Origin: Daphnia pulex
Taxonomy: Eukaryota > Arthropoda > Branchiopoda > Diplostraca > Daphniidae
DNA length: 64,000 nucleotides
NCBI RefSeq assembly: GCF_021134715.1
Contig: NC_060021.1
Location: 8,030,501-8,094,500, forward strand
Direction: 5' to 3'
Shown: positions 12,640 through 24,213 of the stretch, in pieces
Position numbering within the stretch: the first letter of the stretch is position 1
Layout of the letters: each line of letters starts with the position of its first letter
Program-made: the position numbers and the translations under genes
The notes under the pieces: model-generated
The model's database searches: none
The model's input: the letters and a program-made list of their open reading frames with translations, nothing else
What the model was told of the DNA's origin: nothing

Positions 12640-13627
12640 ATGGGTAAATATTCTGTCTTTTACATAGAGTTTGGTATCAATCCTTCTTTTTGCTAATGTA
12701 TGCCTGTTATTATGTAATATCTAAGTCAAATTTGTAATTGCCTAGCAAACTATGGCGTGGTGCTGCTGTTGTGTGTTGAATCATTGATGGCTGTGTCGAC
12801 CACTGGTGTACCGACGTCTTCTTGGTATGGCGGATACCAAACCGCAACTCCGCCGCCATACTACCCAAAAGCAACTTACGCAACGGCCAGTTACTGCACC
12901 GAGGTCTTCAAGTACTACACCACTAAAGCACCGGACTTTAATAGCACAACTTACGCTGCCCCGAGCCACTACACTGACGCCCTGAAGTATTACTCTGCCC
13001 GGAGTTACTACACCACCAAGGCGACGGAGGATGACTACGCATGCTGCCCTATCCTACTACACCGAGGCTCCTAAGTATTACTCTGTTCTCATCTATTTAT
13101 TGCACCGATTTTCCTAAATACTACTCTGTTCCCAGCTGCTACACCGAGGCTCCATCTGCTACACCGAGGCTCCATCTGCTACACCGAGGCTCCATCTGCT
13201 ACACCGAGGCTCCAGCTGCTTACTACACCGAAGCGGCAAAGTACTACTCTGCCCCGATCTACACAACCATATCTGTGGCGGCCAAGTATTACGCTCTCCC
13301 GACTTACTGCACAGCAGCTGCTCTTTCGTACTACGTTGAACAGAAATACTACACTGATGCTCCAGTTCACTACACCACGACTTACGCTACACCGCAGCCC
13401 CCAAGTACTACACCAAAGAAGGCGCCTTCAACAACGTATGCTGACTAGTTTATTACACCGAGGCTCCCAAGTACTTCATCACTAAGGCACCGGAATTCTA
13501 CACGTCTATGTATGCTGCCCCTGCCTACTACACCGAGGCCCCGCATTACTTCAACACTGAAGCGCCCAAGTACTACACTACAACCTGCGCTTCCCACACC
13601 TACGTACCGAAATATTATTGTGCGTAA
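12640..13627 (+). pseudogene. Tyr-rich secreted repeat protein A, broken, left arm
   Basis: Exon 1 is ATGG at 12640-12643 and exon 2 starts at 12746, giving MANYGVVLLLCVESLMA, a signal peptide. Mature sequence follows the YYTTKAP / YYTEAPKYYS pattern rich in Tyr, Thr, Ala and Pro. This looks like a cuticle or eggshell-type structural protein; the function is inferred from composition only. Compared with the tandem copy at 13716, it has lost bases near 13035, which shifts the frame and gives a stop at 13072. A second frame has a stop at 13446, and repeat-encoding sequence continues in another frame to a TAA at 13625-13627. A 20-bp tandem repeat at 13137-13216 changes frame at each unit. These breaks make it a pseudogene unless the assembly is wrong here. 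Confidence 0.75.
13137..13216 (+). repeat. 20-bp tandem repeat, four units, left arm
   Basis: Four copies of TGCTACACCGAGGCTCCATC; the last copy has one changed base. Because 20 is not a multiple of 3, successive units are read as CYTEAP, ATPRLH, LLHRGS and CYTEAP, so three extra units bring the frame back. Confidence 0.9.
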
Positions 13628-13715
13628 AAGGAGTCTTCCACAAAAAAGAAGTGCCCGAACTGCAGTGCCCTATCTGTCACCAACCGATTCCTCATCGTGT
13701 AACCGATTCGCAATT

Positions 13716-14499
13716 ATGGGTAAATATTCTTATTTTTACATAGAGTTTTGTATCAATTATATTTTTTTCTATTTGTTAATATGCCTTTTAATATTTAATA
13801 TTAATGTTTCAATTTATTTACTGTTTAGTGAACTATGGTGTCGTGCTCCTGTTGGGTGTTGTATCGTTGATGGCTGGGTCGACTGCTGGTGCAGCGATGT
13901 CTCCTTGGTATGGCGGAAACCAAACCGCAACGCCGCCGCTTTCCTACACAACTTACGCAACGACCAGTTCCTGCACTGATGTCTTCCAGTACTACACCAC
14001 CAAAGCACCGGAGTTTTATACCACAACTTACGCTGCCCCGAGCCACTACACTGATGCCCTGAAGTATTACTCTGCCCTGAGTTACTACACCATCTAGGCG
14101 ACGGAGTACTACATGACTACGTATACTGCCTATCCTACTACACCGAGGCTTCTAAGTATTACTCTGTTCTCAGCTACTTATTGCACCGATTTTCCTAAAT
14201 ACTACTCTGTTCCCAGCTGTTACACCGAGGCTCCCGCTGATTTCTCCACCAAGACGGTCGAATACTACACCCAAGCGGCGAAGTACTTCTCTGCCCCGAT
14301 CCACAACCGAGGCGGCCAAGTATTACGCAGTCCCGACTTGCTACCCGAAAGCTGTCTTTCATGCTACGTTGAACAGAAATACTACACTGATGCTCCCATC
14401 TACTACACCACGACCTACGCTACACCTAGCTACAACACCGCAGCCCACAAGTACTACACCGAAGAAGCCGCCTATTACACAACTACGTACGCTGCCTAG
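13716..14499 (+). pseudogene. Tyr-rich secreted repeat protein B, broken, left arm
   Basis: Tandem paralogue of gene A. Exon 1 is ATGG at 13716-13719 and exon 2 starts at 13829, giving MVNYGVVLLLGVVSLMAGST (signal peptide), then SPWYGGNQTATPP and YYTTKAPEF / AAPSHYTDALKYYS repeats. An in-frame TAG follows YYTI at about 14095. Later repeat units (CYTEAP, VEYYTQAAKYFSAP, YYTTTYATP) are spread over different frames, with frameshifts near 14130 and 14300, and end at a TAG at 14497. The 5' leader (ACTGCAG..CTATCTGTCA) is duplicated from gene A. I see no TATA box of its own, so it may never have had a full promoter. Confidence 0.75.
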
Positions 14500-15335
14500 T
14501 TTAGTACATCGACGAAATTAAGTATTGCCCTGCTCGAAACTACTACCAAACTTAGGTTCATATTTATTGCAATTTTCACGACTAAACTATGTCACCTAAA
14601 GTATTTCTCTGTATGTGTTGAAAGATTGTTGGAATACAAGATTGATTGATAAATCACGATGTCATGTCTATTTTCTCTAAGTACCTTTCCTCCTGCTGAT
14701 TATGCATGATTGAGAAAATATTTTTGAATGCTATGTAAACTTACAAATCAATCTTGCAAAATACAACAATAAAAATTCAAACTCCTGTTTTACATTTCAA
14801 TAATATTTAAACTCTTTCCTTTTTATAAATTTCTTTTCCATCATCAAAATCCAAAGTCCAACAACCAATATTTCTTTAAAAATGCAAAGTTCACCATCCA
14901 TTATTTCTGCTAAGTCCAGACTTTTGTTTTTGAAAAAAAATTTAAAAAAATCCCCCTTACAAAAAGTTTTCAATAATTTTCGCGAAAAATTTGATACGAA
15001 TTTTTATTGCATAAAAAATTTATTTTTACAATATTCATATACATCATATACATTTTTCCTGTGGCCCCCAGGAGGGGGGGCCTGTCGCTTTCTCTACCGC
15101 GATAATAACATGATGCAAGTTTTATGCAAGTTATTATTTGTTTGGCGCAGAAAGCTGGTTTTATCTAGCAGTTCTCGACTGTTTCAAACCTGACATTGAT
15201 CAGGTTGCCTCAGTCGTATACTGCATGATTGAATGAAAACTCAAAAGACAACACATCAAACTTTTACCGCAGCAACACAAAATATCACTGGCAGAGCAAT
15301 TTCATATGGCATGGATGAAAACGACAACACAAAAT
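14500..15335. other. Non-coding end of the left arm
   Basis: AT-rich sequence after gene B, including a G/C-rich patch near 15062. One open stretch of 103 codons exists at 14882, but its composition (Phe, Lys and Leu runs) looks like chance. The same holds in mirror image at 16114-16949. Confidence 0.5.
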
Positions 15336-16113
15336 TTTTGAAGTCAGGAACCCAGATGGAACAGCTCAGCTACAACAGCACAGCAACTTCTGGATTACAC
15401 TGCAACCGCATACTGCATACAAAGGCTCAATCTGTCTTTGTCACACCTTTCACCATTTGGCTGCAACAAGGTAACCACCAGCGTTGAAGAAGTTTTGTTA
15501 TACCTGTTTAAGAAAAGAAAATTATTGTCGAGAAACAGAAATTTGTACACATGCATACTCATTATAACAAAAGAATACAAAGAGTAACAGAAAACTACGC
15601 AGACCAACAGAATAACTTTGATATCTGATTCAAATTTTCTATAGCAGCGGAGCAAATTGGTCTACTCTCTAGTCATGTTAACTAAATCTGTGGTACTTTA
15701 GCAAGACATTTGATCAAAATAATTACTTTTTTCTGTTGCATGTGATGAGACGTACGCCTAAGAACAGGCAGCGAGACACACGAGGCACGCCATTTCGGAA
15801 ATGTACAGGCACTTCCCAAGTCTGAGTTGAATGAATTGGTTTCTACATGTTAAATCACCTGTAAATTTTCACATCAACATTTTACATTCAATAATAATAG
15901 GAAATTTAACAATAAATACCTTTTAATTTTCATCGTGAGAGAGACGTGACAACCAACAACCCACTTCTGCTGCGTCTGGGAACAAAATGGCCGCTAAGCG
16001 TCTGGAGTTCTACTGTCGGGCACTCTGGAACAGGAGTCTAATGGCTGTCAATAGGTGGCTGAATGATGTCCACCACCAGGTAGCGCGAGTGTTTTCAGAG
16101 ACGCTTAGCGGCC
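15336..16113. other. Spacer of the giant inverted repeat
   Basis: 778 bp unique to the centre of the palindrome. The part at about 15460-15660 resembles 22440-22620 (second dispersed repeat). The right end holds one copy of a short inverted repeat (15982-16003), whose partner crosses the inner edge of the right arm. Confidence 0.7.
15460..15660 (+). repeat. Second dispersed repeat, copy in palindrome spacer
   Basis: Shares with 22440-22620 the ordered blocks GGCTGCAACAA[A/G]GTAACCA, CCTATTTAAGAAAA or CTGTTTAAGAAAA, GAAACA followed by TGTACACA, and an ACTCATTAT block. Similarity is partial and judged by eye. Confidence 0.45.
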
Positions 16114-16120
16114 ATTTTGT
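15982..16120. repeat. Short hairpin element at the palindrome centre
   Basis: 22-base perfect inverted repeats at 15982-16003 and 16099-16120, each containing GGCCGCTAAGCG, flank 95 bp. The right copy spans the inner boundary of the right arm (16114). It may be a small terminal-inverted-repeat element or a by-product of the fold-back that made the palindrome. Confidence 0.6.
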
Positions 16121-16949
16121 GTTGTCGTTTTCATCCATGCCATATGAAATTGCTCTGCCAGTGATATTTTGTGTTGCTGCGGTAAAAGTTTGATGTGTTG
16201 TCTTTTGAGTTTTCATTCAATCATGCAGTATACGACTGAGGCAACCTGATCAATGTCAGGTTTGAAACAGTCGAGAACTGCTAGATAAAACCAGCTTTCT
16301 GCGCCAAACAAATAATAACTTGCATAAAACTTGCATCATGTTATTATCGCGGTAGAGAAAGCGACAGGCCCCCCCTCCTGGGGGCCACAGGAAAAATGTA
16401 TATGATGTATATGAATATTGTAAAAATAAATTTTTTATGCAATAAAAATTCGTATCAAATTTTTCGCGAAAATTATTGAAAACTTTTTGTAAGGGGGATT
16501 TTTTTAAATTTTTTTTCAAAAACAAAAGTCTGGACTTAGCAGAAATAATGGATGGTGAACTTTGCATTTTTAAAGAAATATTGGTTGTTGGACTTTGGAT
16601 TTTGATGATGGAAAAGAAATTTATAAAAAGGAAAGAGTTTAAATATTATTGAAATGTAAAACAGGAGTTTGAATTTTTATTGTTGTATTTTGCAAGATTG
16701 ATTTGTAAGTTTACATAGCATTCAAAAATATTTTCTCAATCATGCATAATCAGCAGGAGGAAAGGTACTTAGAGAAAATAGACATGACATCGTGATTTAT
16801 CAATCAATCTTGTATTCCAACAATCTTTCAACACATACAGAGAAATACTTTAGGTGACATAGTTTAGTCGTGAAAATTGCAATAAATATGAACCTAAGTT
16901 TGGTAGTAGTTTCGAGCAGGGCAATACTTAATTTCGTCGATGTACTAAA

Positions 16950-17733
16950 CTAGGCAGCGTACGTAGTTGTGTAATAGGCGGCTTCTTCGGTGTAGTACTT
17001 GTGGGCTGCGGTGTTGTAGCTAGGTGTAGCGTAGGTCGTGGTGTAGTAGATGGGAGCATCAGTGTAGTATTTCTGTTCAACGTAGCATGAAAGACAGCTT
17101 TCGGGTAGCAAGTCGGGACTGCGTAATACTTGGCCGCCTCGGTTGTGGATCGGGGCAGAGAAGTACTTCGCCGCTTGGGTGTAGTATTCGACCGTCTTGG
17201 TGGAGAAATCAGCGGGAGCCTCGGTGTAACAGCTGGGAACAGAGTAGTATTTAGGAAAATCGGTGCAATAAGTAGCTGAGAACAGAGTAATACTTAGAAG
17301 CCTCGGTGTAGTAGGATAGGCAGTATACGTAGTCATGTAGTACTCCGTCGCCTAGATGGTGTAGTAACTCAGGGCAGAGTAATACTTCAGGGCATCAGTG
17401 TAGTGGCTCGGGGCAGCGTAAGTTGTGGTATAAAACTCCGGTGCTTTGGTGGTGTAGTACTGGAAGACATCAGTGCAGGAACTGGTCGTTGCGTAAGTTG
17501 TGTAGGAAAGCGGCGGCGTTGCGGTTTGGTTTCCGCCATACCAAGGAGACATCGCTGCACCAGCAGTCGACCCAGCCATCAACGATACAACACCCAACAG
17601 GAGCACGACACCATAGTTCACTAAACAGTAAATAAATTGAAACATTAATATTAAATATTAAAAGGCATATTAACAAATAGAAAAAAATATAATTGATACA
17701 AAACTCTATGTAAAAATAAGAATATTTACCCAT
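16950..17733 (-). pseudogene. Tyr-rich secreted repeat protein B, broken, right arm
   Basis: Mirror copy of 13716-14499: exon 1 at 17730-17733 and exon 2 from 17620 downwards. It has the same in-frame stop and the same frameshifts, and the open stretches translate identically to the left-arm copy. Confidence 0.75.
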
Positions 17734-17821
17734 AATTGCGAATCGGTTACACGATGAGGAATCGGTTGGTGACAGATAGGGCACTGCAGTTCGGGCACTT
17801 CTTTTTTGTGGAAGACTCCTT

Positions 17822-18809
17822 TTACGCACAATAATATTTCGGTACGTAGGTGTGGGAAGCGCAGGTTGTAGTGTAGTACTTGGGCGCTTCAGTGTTGAAG
17901 TAATGCGGGGCCTCGGTGTAGTAGGCAGGGGCAGCATACATAGACGTGTAGAATTCCGGTGCCTTAGTGATGAAGTACTTGGGAGCCTCGGTGTAATAAA
18001 CTAGTCAGCATACGTTGTTGAAGGCGCCTTCTTTGGTGTAGTACTTGGGGGCTGCGGTGTAGCGTAAGTCGTGGTGTAGTGAACTGGAGCATCAGTGTAG
18101 TATTTCTGTTCAACGTAGTACGAAAGAGCAGCTGCTGTGCAGTAAGTCGGGAGAGCGTAATACTTGGCCGCCACAGATATGGTTGTGTAGATCGGGGCAG
18201 AGTAGTACTTTGCCGCTTCGGTGTAGTAAGCAGCTGGAGCCTCGGTGTAGCAGATGGAGCCTCGGTGTAGCAGATGGAGCCTCGGTGTAGCAGATGGAGC
18301 CTCGGTGTAGCAGCTGGGAACAGAGTAGTATTTAGGAAAATCGGTGCAATAAATAGATGAGAACAGAGTAATACTTAGGAGCCTCGGTGTAGTAGGATAG
18401 GGCAGCATGCGTAGTCATCCTCCGTCGCCTTGGTGGTGTAGTAACTCCGGGCAGAGTAATACTTCAGGGCGTCAGTGTAGTGGCTCGGGGCAGCGTAAGT
18501 TGTGCTATTAAAGTCCGGTGCTTTAGTGGTGTAGTACTTGAAGACCTCGGTGCAGTAACTGGCCGTTGCGTAAGTTGCTTTTGGGTAGTATGGCGGCGGA
18601 GTTGCGGTTTGGTATCCGCCATACCAAGAAGACGTCGGTACACCAGTGGTCGACACAGCCATCAATGATTCAACACACAACAGCAGCACCACGCCATAGT
18701 TTGCTAGGCAATTACAAATTTGACTTAGATATTACATAATAACAGGCATACATTAGCAAAAAGAAGGATTGATACCAAACTCTATGTAAAAGACAGAATA
18801 TTTACCCAT
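17822..18809 (-). pseudogene. Tyr-rich secreted repeat protein A, broken, right arm
   Basis: Mirror copy of 12640-13627 with identical lesions, including the four 20-bp units (18233-18312) and the frameshift that yields the early stop. TATA and initiator are at 18867-18903. Confidence 0.75.
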
Positions 18810-18958
18810 GGATGCGAACTGACAGATAGAGCGCTGCAGTTGTTGCCGTGTCGGAGATGCTCCCTCGACTGACTTACCTTCGCCTTTTCTCTCTCGTTTT
18901 ATACGATTTTTTGATCACCCCCTCCTCTTAAGCCTTGCGGCTATTGTAGCAGCTTGAA

Positions 18959-19370
18959 AATGATGAAACACGTCCCGTTCTCACCCAACCTCTACACCAC
19001 TGCATGACACGTTTTATCTAATGATCTCCGTGACCTTCGAATGTCCTTTTGCAGGTTGAAGTTTCTAGGGATGGGTCTACAACAACCAATATCAAAATGA
19101 AAATGGTTATCTAACACATCCCGTTCTCACCCAACCTCTTTTTGACAAGTTTTACGTGCCTTTCCTTTTGCAGGTTGTTGTTGCTGGGGATGGGTCTACA
19201 ACAACCAATATCAAAATGAATACCAAATGGTTATGTAACACATCCCGTTCTCACCCAACCTCTACACCACTGCATGACAAGTTTTATGCGCCTTTCCTTT
19301 TGCAGGTTTACGTTGCTGGGGATTGGAATGGGTCTACAACATCCAATATAAAAATTAATACCAAATGATT
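18959..19370 (-). repeat. Tandem repeat, three units of ~130-150 bp, right arm
   Basis: Mirror copy of 12079-12490. Confidence 0.85.
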
Positions 19371-19516
19371 ATGGCTTAAAACTCACTTTATAGTTTATAC
19401 CAATTGAAATTAACAATGGCTCTTAAACTTTTCAGAAAGGTTTTCTACCTAATTAGACTTCATCATCTTGATGTATTACCACAGTAATAAAAAGAAACAT
19501 TGGTTGAAATTATTAC

Positions 19517-19650
19517 CTTGCAAATAGAAATTCCTTGGTTTTGGATGGTGTTGGAAGACTTTCAAATTTGCAATATGGATTGGGCCATTTTATCTGTTGG
19601 TCACGAGCACTCTGCAAATCAGTGCCCACAAAAACTTCAAATAAAGTTGC
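19517..19650 (-). pseudogene. Orphan coding-like exon, right arm
   Basis: Mirror copy of 11799-11932 with both splice sites kept. The family is not recognised. Confidence 0.45.
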
Positions 19651-20935
19651 CTGAAAATATTTAGTCAAGAATGCAAGATCATTAGCGAAATGTTATGTTA
19701 TCTATTTATTAAATAGAGTTTAACCGTTGAAAGTTTAGCCAAGCCACCTTAAGAATCAAGACCAATAATATCGATGTGCAACAGGCACAATTTCCTTAAA
19801 AAATCACATTCACTAATCTTGTAAAGATCTAGCCAAATTCGCTTAGCTAGCCTCTAATATATTTAGCGTTCAACTAAAGATTATACAAAGCAATACAAAC
19901 CGGGACGAGCCATAGTAGGTAATGCTGTAACAAATTAGCTTAATGATAAATTTTTTTATGAATAAAATGAAATTTGTGTTAAAATCTCGAATAAAGCACA
20001 TCCGAGTTCTACCTACGAATGAAACCTGAATGTCCATGATTAAAATTATCATGCCACTTCACAGCACACCTTCTTACCATTATTAGTGCTGTTTTTCTAT
20101 CAATTGGTTAGCGACCGCGATCGACAGATTGGATGTTCCTCACCAAATCTTTAAAAATCAGACAGTATTTTTAAAAAAGAAAAGAAAAATACCATATCAC
20201 CTTCTTATTTTCCACCAGTTGACATCTATTTCTGCGACCCCATATTCTCATGGTTATTTTTTACCTGAAAACCATTAACGATTTATTAGTACGTGGTATG
20301 GTATCAGTTGACCCGAATAAATTTCTCTTGGACCTCTTATTAGGGCTTCCCTGATAGATAATTTAAAAGCAGTCTACAATCAACACGAGCAAACAAGACA
20401 AAATATTTTGAGAGTAGCTGCAGAATTTAACCACAGGAGTTTGACTCACGCTTTTTTTTCAGCTATGATGTCCTCTTCGACGTCTTGCGACGACGCTTCT
20501 TCGACGATTTCCAAATCCGTTAGCTTCATCTGACTGAAGAAGAATTAGACGCTCAGTTCTTCAAAGAGCACTTCCATTTTGGCGATGCTCGACGTCATAA
20601 AGCGTACCAGTGTGGAAAACTGTTCTACCATAACCAACAATGGTATTAGCGATTCGACATTCAACTAAGAATGAATTTAGCGGTACCCATTCCGTTATTT
20701 ACACCGTCGTTTTTGCTTCTCCGTTCTTTTTCTTCTTCTTGATCAAGGCGTTGGTCGCTGGTCTTGATTATCGCGTGCGTGGTGGAGACGATCAACACAC
20801 ACAACACAGCTTCTGTCAAACTAAGAACACGATCATTAGCAGTTGACAAGACGGGTACCATTCAGAAATATCTAACTTGACGGAGCTATAAACTCTCGCG
20901 AAAGAATCAGTTTATGAGCAATAGTACTAACTAAG

Positions 20936-21102
20936 AGTTTGTACCGGACGGTCTGTTTAATAAACAATGTTATATAAATATGCTTGTTAATCAAGTTGTT
21001 ACCTATTTATATTTAATTAATGAATAACAATTTATAAAATGAAAAAATTATATGGTTTTTTATACTTGTTTTATTTATTTAAAAAACCGTCCGGTACAAA
21101 CT
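20936..21102. mobile_element. MITE-like element with 17-bp terminal inverted repeats
   Basis: A 167-bp AT-rich segment bounded by perfect inverted repeats AGTTTGTACCGGACGGT and ACCGTCCGGTACAAACT. No internal ORF. Target-site duplication is not evident (AAG before, GCA after). The CCGG-centred termini stand out from the AT-rich interior, as in non-autonomous DNA transposons; no family is assigned. Confidence 0.6.
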
Positions 21103-22439
21103 GCAGCCAGTCAAGCAGGGGGAGACACTGCCCGACTGACTCTACCAGGGAGATTACCCGGCCGTGGTTAAGAGAAACCGGAAAAAGAACGAAGAGAGCC
21201 GAGGAACAGCTATTATGAGAGCAATGCATCATAGTAGGTTTGCGGCTTAGACTCATGCCCCTCCAACAGGTTTAATCGAATCATGCGCCTTGCAAGTCCC
21301 CGTTCGACCAGACCCTTACTCCTGGTTGTCGCAGCGAGTGAGTGACCACCGGCGGGCGTTGGTTAGTTGTTAGTTAGGGAAACGGGGCCACTGAAGAAGG
21401 GAGCCCAGATATGCACTTGCAATTTTAACTACATCTACATAATTTATTGACGAGTTTTGAATTTCAACAACCTCAGTTTCACCATTGGATCCAGTCTATG
21501 GAATGGAACGGCAGCAAACGATTGAACTGAAATGAGAAGAGATAGTTTAACTAATAGGCTAAAAGTAATAATAATTGAATGAGACTGTACATCAAGCATT
21601 ACCTCAACGCCTGTAGCAAGACACGACAGATCGAAAAAACGCAGCTGATAAAATAAGCCCGACAGAACATTGACTATTTTACCCAACTGCACATTCAACA
21701 CTGCATATACTGCATGGGGACCAACATAAGCAAATGACATTGAAGTATGATGTTGAACTGCAAGTCTGCACAAGCTCCATTTCAGCACATCTCTCAACTG
21801 GAAAATGACTGCAATACCACTGTACACCAAACTGACAACACCTAAAAAGTAAAAGAACATTAATAAACCAAAAACATTGAAATGTGAAAAAAAGATACCA
21901 ATAATGATTTACTTTAAATTTACACCAAACTAGAGAAAAGAAATAAATATGACCAAAGATCATCACATCACAAAGATTTCAATTCCGGTTTTGAAGAATT
22001 AAGGGAATTTCTGTTCTGTTTAATCAAACAAAATTTACAAGTCTATACAAGAACTTTCCACAAAAGCTCTTTTTAGAAGTATGAAATAAGATGTTGTCTT
22101 CAACATCAAGAACAAAATGCTTATTAGTTATTACCTACTAGATTTATCATGCAAGTAAATTATTACCATTTCAGATTTTCTGTTTTCGTCACACTTTTGT
22201 CTTACAATATAGTAGAGACCCTCTCAAACATGCATCTTCATGAGACACAGTAACCACGTGGAGAAAGGAAAGATCTACAACATGCTTTTACAAAATGAAT
22301 TAAAGTAGATTAGAAAACGGACTTTTCAAAAAGCCACAACTCTCGTGATTCACTTACCTGCTTTAGAGTTGTTTCAGTATGTGATAAAGTTACATCCCGT
22401 ACAGGTAACAAGCCTGCAAAAGGAACACCTATTGCAAGC

Positions 22440-22620
22440 TGGCTGCAACAAAGTAACCAGCAGAAGGCCTATTTAAGAAAATATAAAAATTACTTTCAGG
22501 AAACACAGTGTGTACACAGTTACACAGCACTCATTATGAAAATAAAATACCAGGAGTAAGACCAAACTTAAAGTCAATCAGAATGATATCTCACATTTTA
22601 TAAAGGAAGTTATAGTTGGC
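22440..22620 (+). repeat. Second dispersed repeat, copy 2
   Basis: Diverged partner of 15460-15660, with the same ordered blocks (GGCTGCAACAAAGTAACCA, CCTATTTAAGAAAA, GTGTACACA, ACTCATTAT). Confidence 0.45.
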
Positions 22621-24204
22621 AAGGTATTCAAATTTCAAATTGATCTCGGTATTGGATAACAATAGTACAATACCATGCCCTCACCATCTGTGCTGTGGCC
22701 TAACTATTTTTCAATGCAAAGTGTAGAGTATTTATGGACCGTTGCAGACGAACATCTGTGAGGTTTGGATTTTGGAAGCGGTGTTGCCACTGTGAATAAG
22801 AAAAAGGAAATTCAAATAGAACCATCTTCTGGGAGAAACGAGCAACTTTCATCCGCCCCCAATCAATGCTCGTGAGTCGTGACGCACAATGTTTCGGCTC
22901 AATGCTTAATTGCTCATGTATGCCAAAAAAACCTGTCCCTATTCTATTCAAGGCAAGTAATTAAGTTTACTTATCTTCACTTTTCGAGGTTCACTAACTC
23001 ATTCAAAATTAAATAATTTTATTAGAATCGAGAAATAACGAACTTTTTATTGCGACAAGCGGATGCGCCACAAGAGAAATTGAAAGGAAAACAAGTCATT
23101 TAGAATGAAAACACGGAATTCTTAAGTTTTTAACACATTACATAATCAAAAGTATAATTGACTTATGTAATGCAGTCAGACTGTTTCTACCTGAAAAAAT
23201 CCTATAACGCCTCTCAAGCCCTTTGCTCCGGAGCTAAATCAATTTTCTGTTGCACCACCTACATGGAACGAATAACATAATCCTTGAAGCGGAAAGTGCC
23301 GTCTAGCTCAGTAATCAACACTAATAAAGAGAAAGTGGAAAAGGGATCAACTTGTATTTCAAGGTAAAATATATCTATTACGTTTGACCTAATTTGATTG
23401 GATTTTTTTTTTTCTTTTTAGGTGGGGAGGGTTATTGAGATCAACTTATGAGACAGTGATACCTAGTCAGTTAAATCCGCAATACTTTTGAATCTGAGGG
23501 TTGGTAAGACGAAGCCATATCGATACTGCTATCTCGATTCCAGTGAGCGAGTTTAGTTTCATTCTGGAACAAGGATTTCCGAACAAAAAACGGTGCGCCA
23601 TAAAAAATAAAATAGGAACCAGCAATAAACCAGTTTTTTTTAGTGCATAATTAAATTTAGCCGCAACACGGCGAAGTAGAGTACAGCATAAACAAAATGA
23701 AACTAGCCTGGAAATTCCATTTAAAAAAAATAACGAGAATTAATTTCGTGTATCCAATTCCAGTTTACAGTTTCTCTTACTGAAACAAATATTTTTGAGA
23801 TTGATATTAGGAGGTACACATCTTGGATGTAGGTCAAATGTTAAATGTTGGTCAATCTGTGCAACTATAATTTAAATTTAAAAAAAATAATGTGTATCCA
23901 GATTTCGCGACTTACTAATTGTGGCGATCATTAAATTCATTTTAAACTCCGATAAAAATTGTCGAGATACGTTCGCTAGGAATGATTAAACCGTTTAAAC
24001 GTCTTGGTCGAAATTAAACCTTGAGTAAACAAGGACGAGGACTAATACCGGAAGAAATTTGACAGCAGTGGGCCATGATTGGAATATATTAAGAAAAAGG
24101 GAACTGACAACTTTTTACTTTTTGCATGTGGAAGTCGGCCGACTAACTGAAGACATTCGCCTCTCTAGTGGGTTCTTGAGAGAATGGTTGTTGGGCTGCT
24201 GGCT

Positions 24205-24213
24205 TATTTAAAG
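24205..24213 (+). promoter_or_regulatory. TATA box of GRP1
   Basis: TATTTAAAG upstream of the ATG at 24313. The same motif in a similar CTGGCTTATTTAAA context precedes GRP4 (28933), and TATTTAAA also precedes GRP2 (25585) and GRP3 (27383). GRP1 and GRP2 also share a TATCACCAACTTCT leader. Confidence 0.6.

Larger units (their letters stand above)
11532..15335 (+). repeat. Giant inverted repeat, left arm (3804 bp)
   Basis: Every base x here pairs with base 31449-x in the right arm (16114-19917). Seven widely spaced landmarks give exactly this sum, so I see no insertion or deletion between the arms. The only mismatch I found is at 11617 against 19832. Outside the outer edge both sides still share CATTACC, with two extra bases on the left. 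The inner edge shares ACACAAAAT and then diverges. Contents: orphan exon, ~145-bp tandem repeat, two broken Tyr-rich genes and ~730 bp of AT-rich sequence. Confidence 0.95.
16114..19917 (-). repeat. Giant inverted repeat, right arm (3804 bp)
   Basis: Reverse complement of 11532-15335, in register with no visible indel and one mismatch seen (19832). It carries mirror copies of all features of the left arm. Confidence 0.95.

Noticed and set aside
13137-13216. CRISPR-like direct repeats
   Set aside because: The units are contiguous without spacers and lie inside a eukaryotic repeat-protein gene.
14882-15193. 103-codon ORF in each palindrome arm
   Set aside because: Composition follows AT-rich homopolymers and there is no domain or splice support. 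The identical copy in the other arm is only the mirror image.
15987-16193. ORF starting MAAKRLEFYCRALWNRS in the palindrome spacer
   Set aside because: It runs across the short inverted repeat and the arm boundary, so it is probably a by-product of the junction and not a gene.
20460-20700. Possible transposase remnant (reads YDVLFDVLRRRFFDDF, then a stop, then LTEEELDAQFF)
   Set aside because: The pattern vaguely recalls the N-terminal part of Harbinger-type proteins, but it is short, has stops and lacks any catalytic motif. I cannot separate it from chance.
21444-21966. Hydrophobic minus-strand ORFs of 138 and 95 codons
   Set aside because: Phe/Val/Leu richness comes from AT-rich DNA read antisense; the two overlap in different frames and share no motif.
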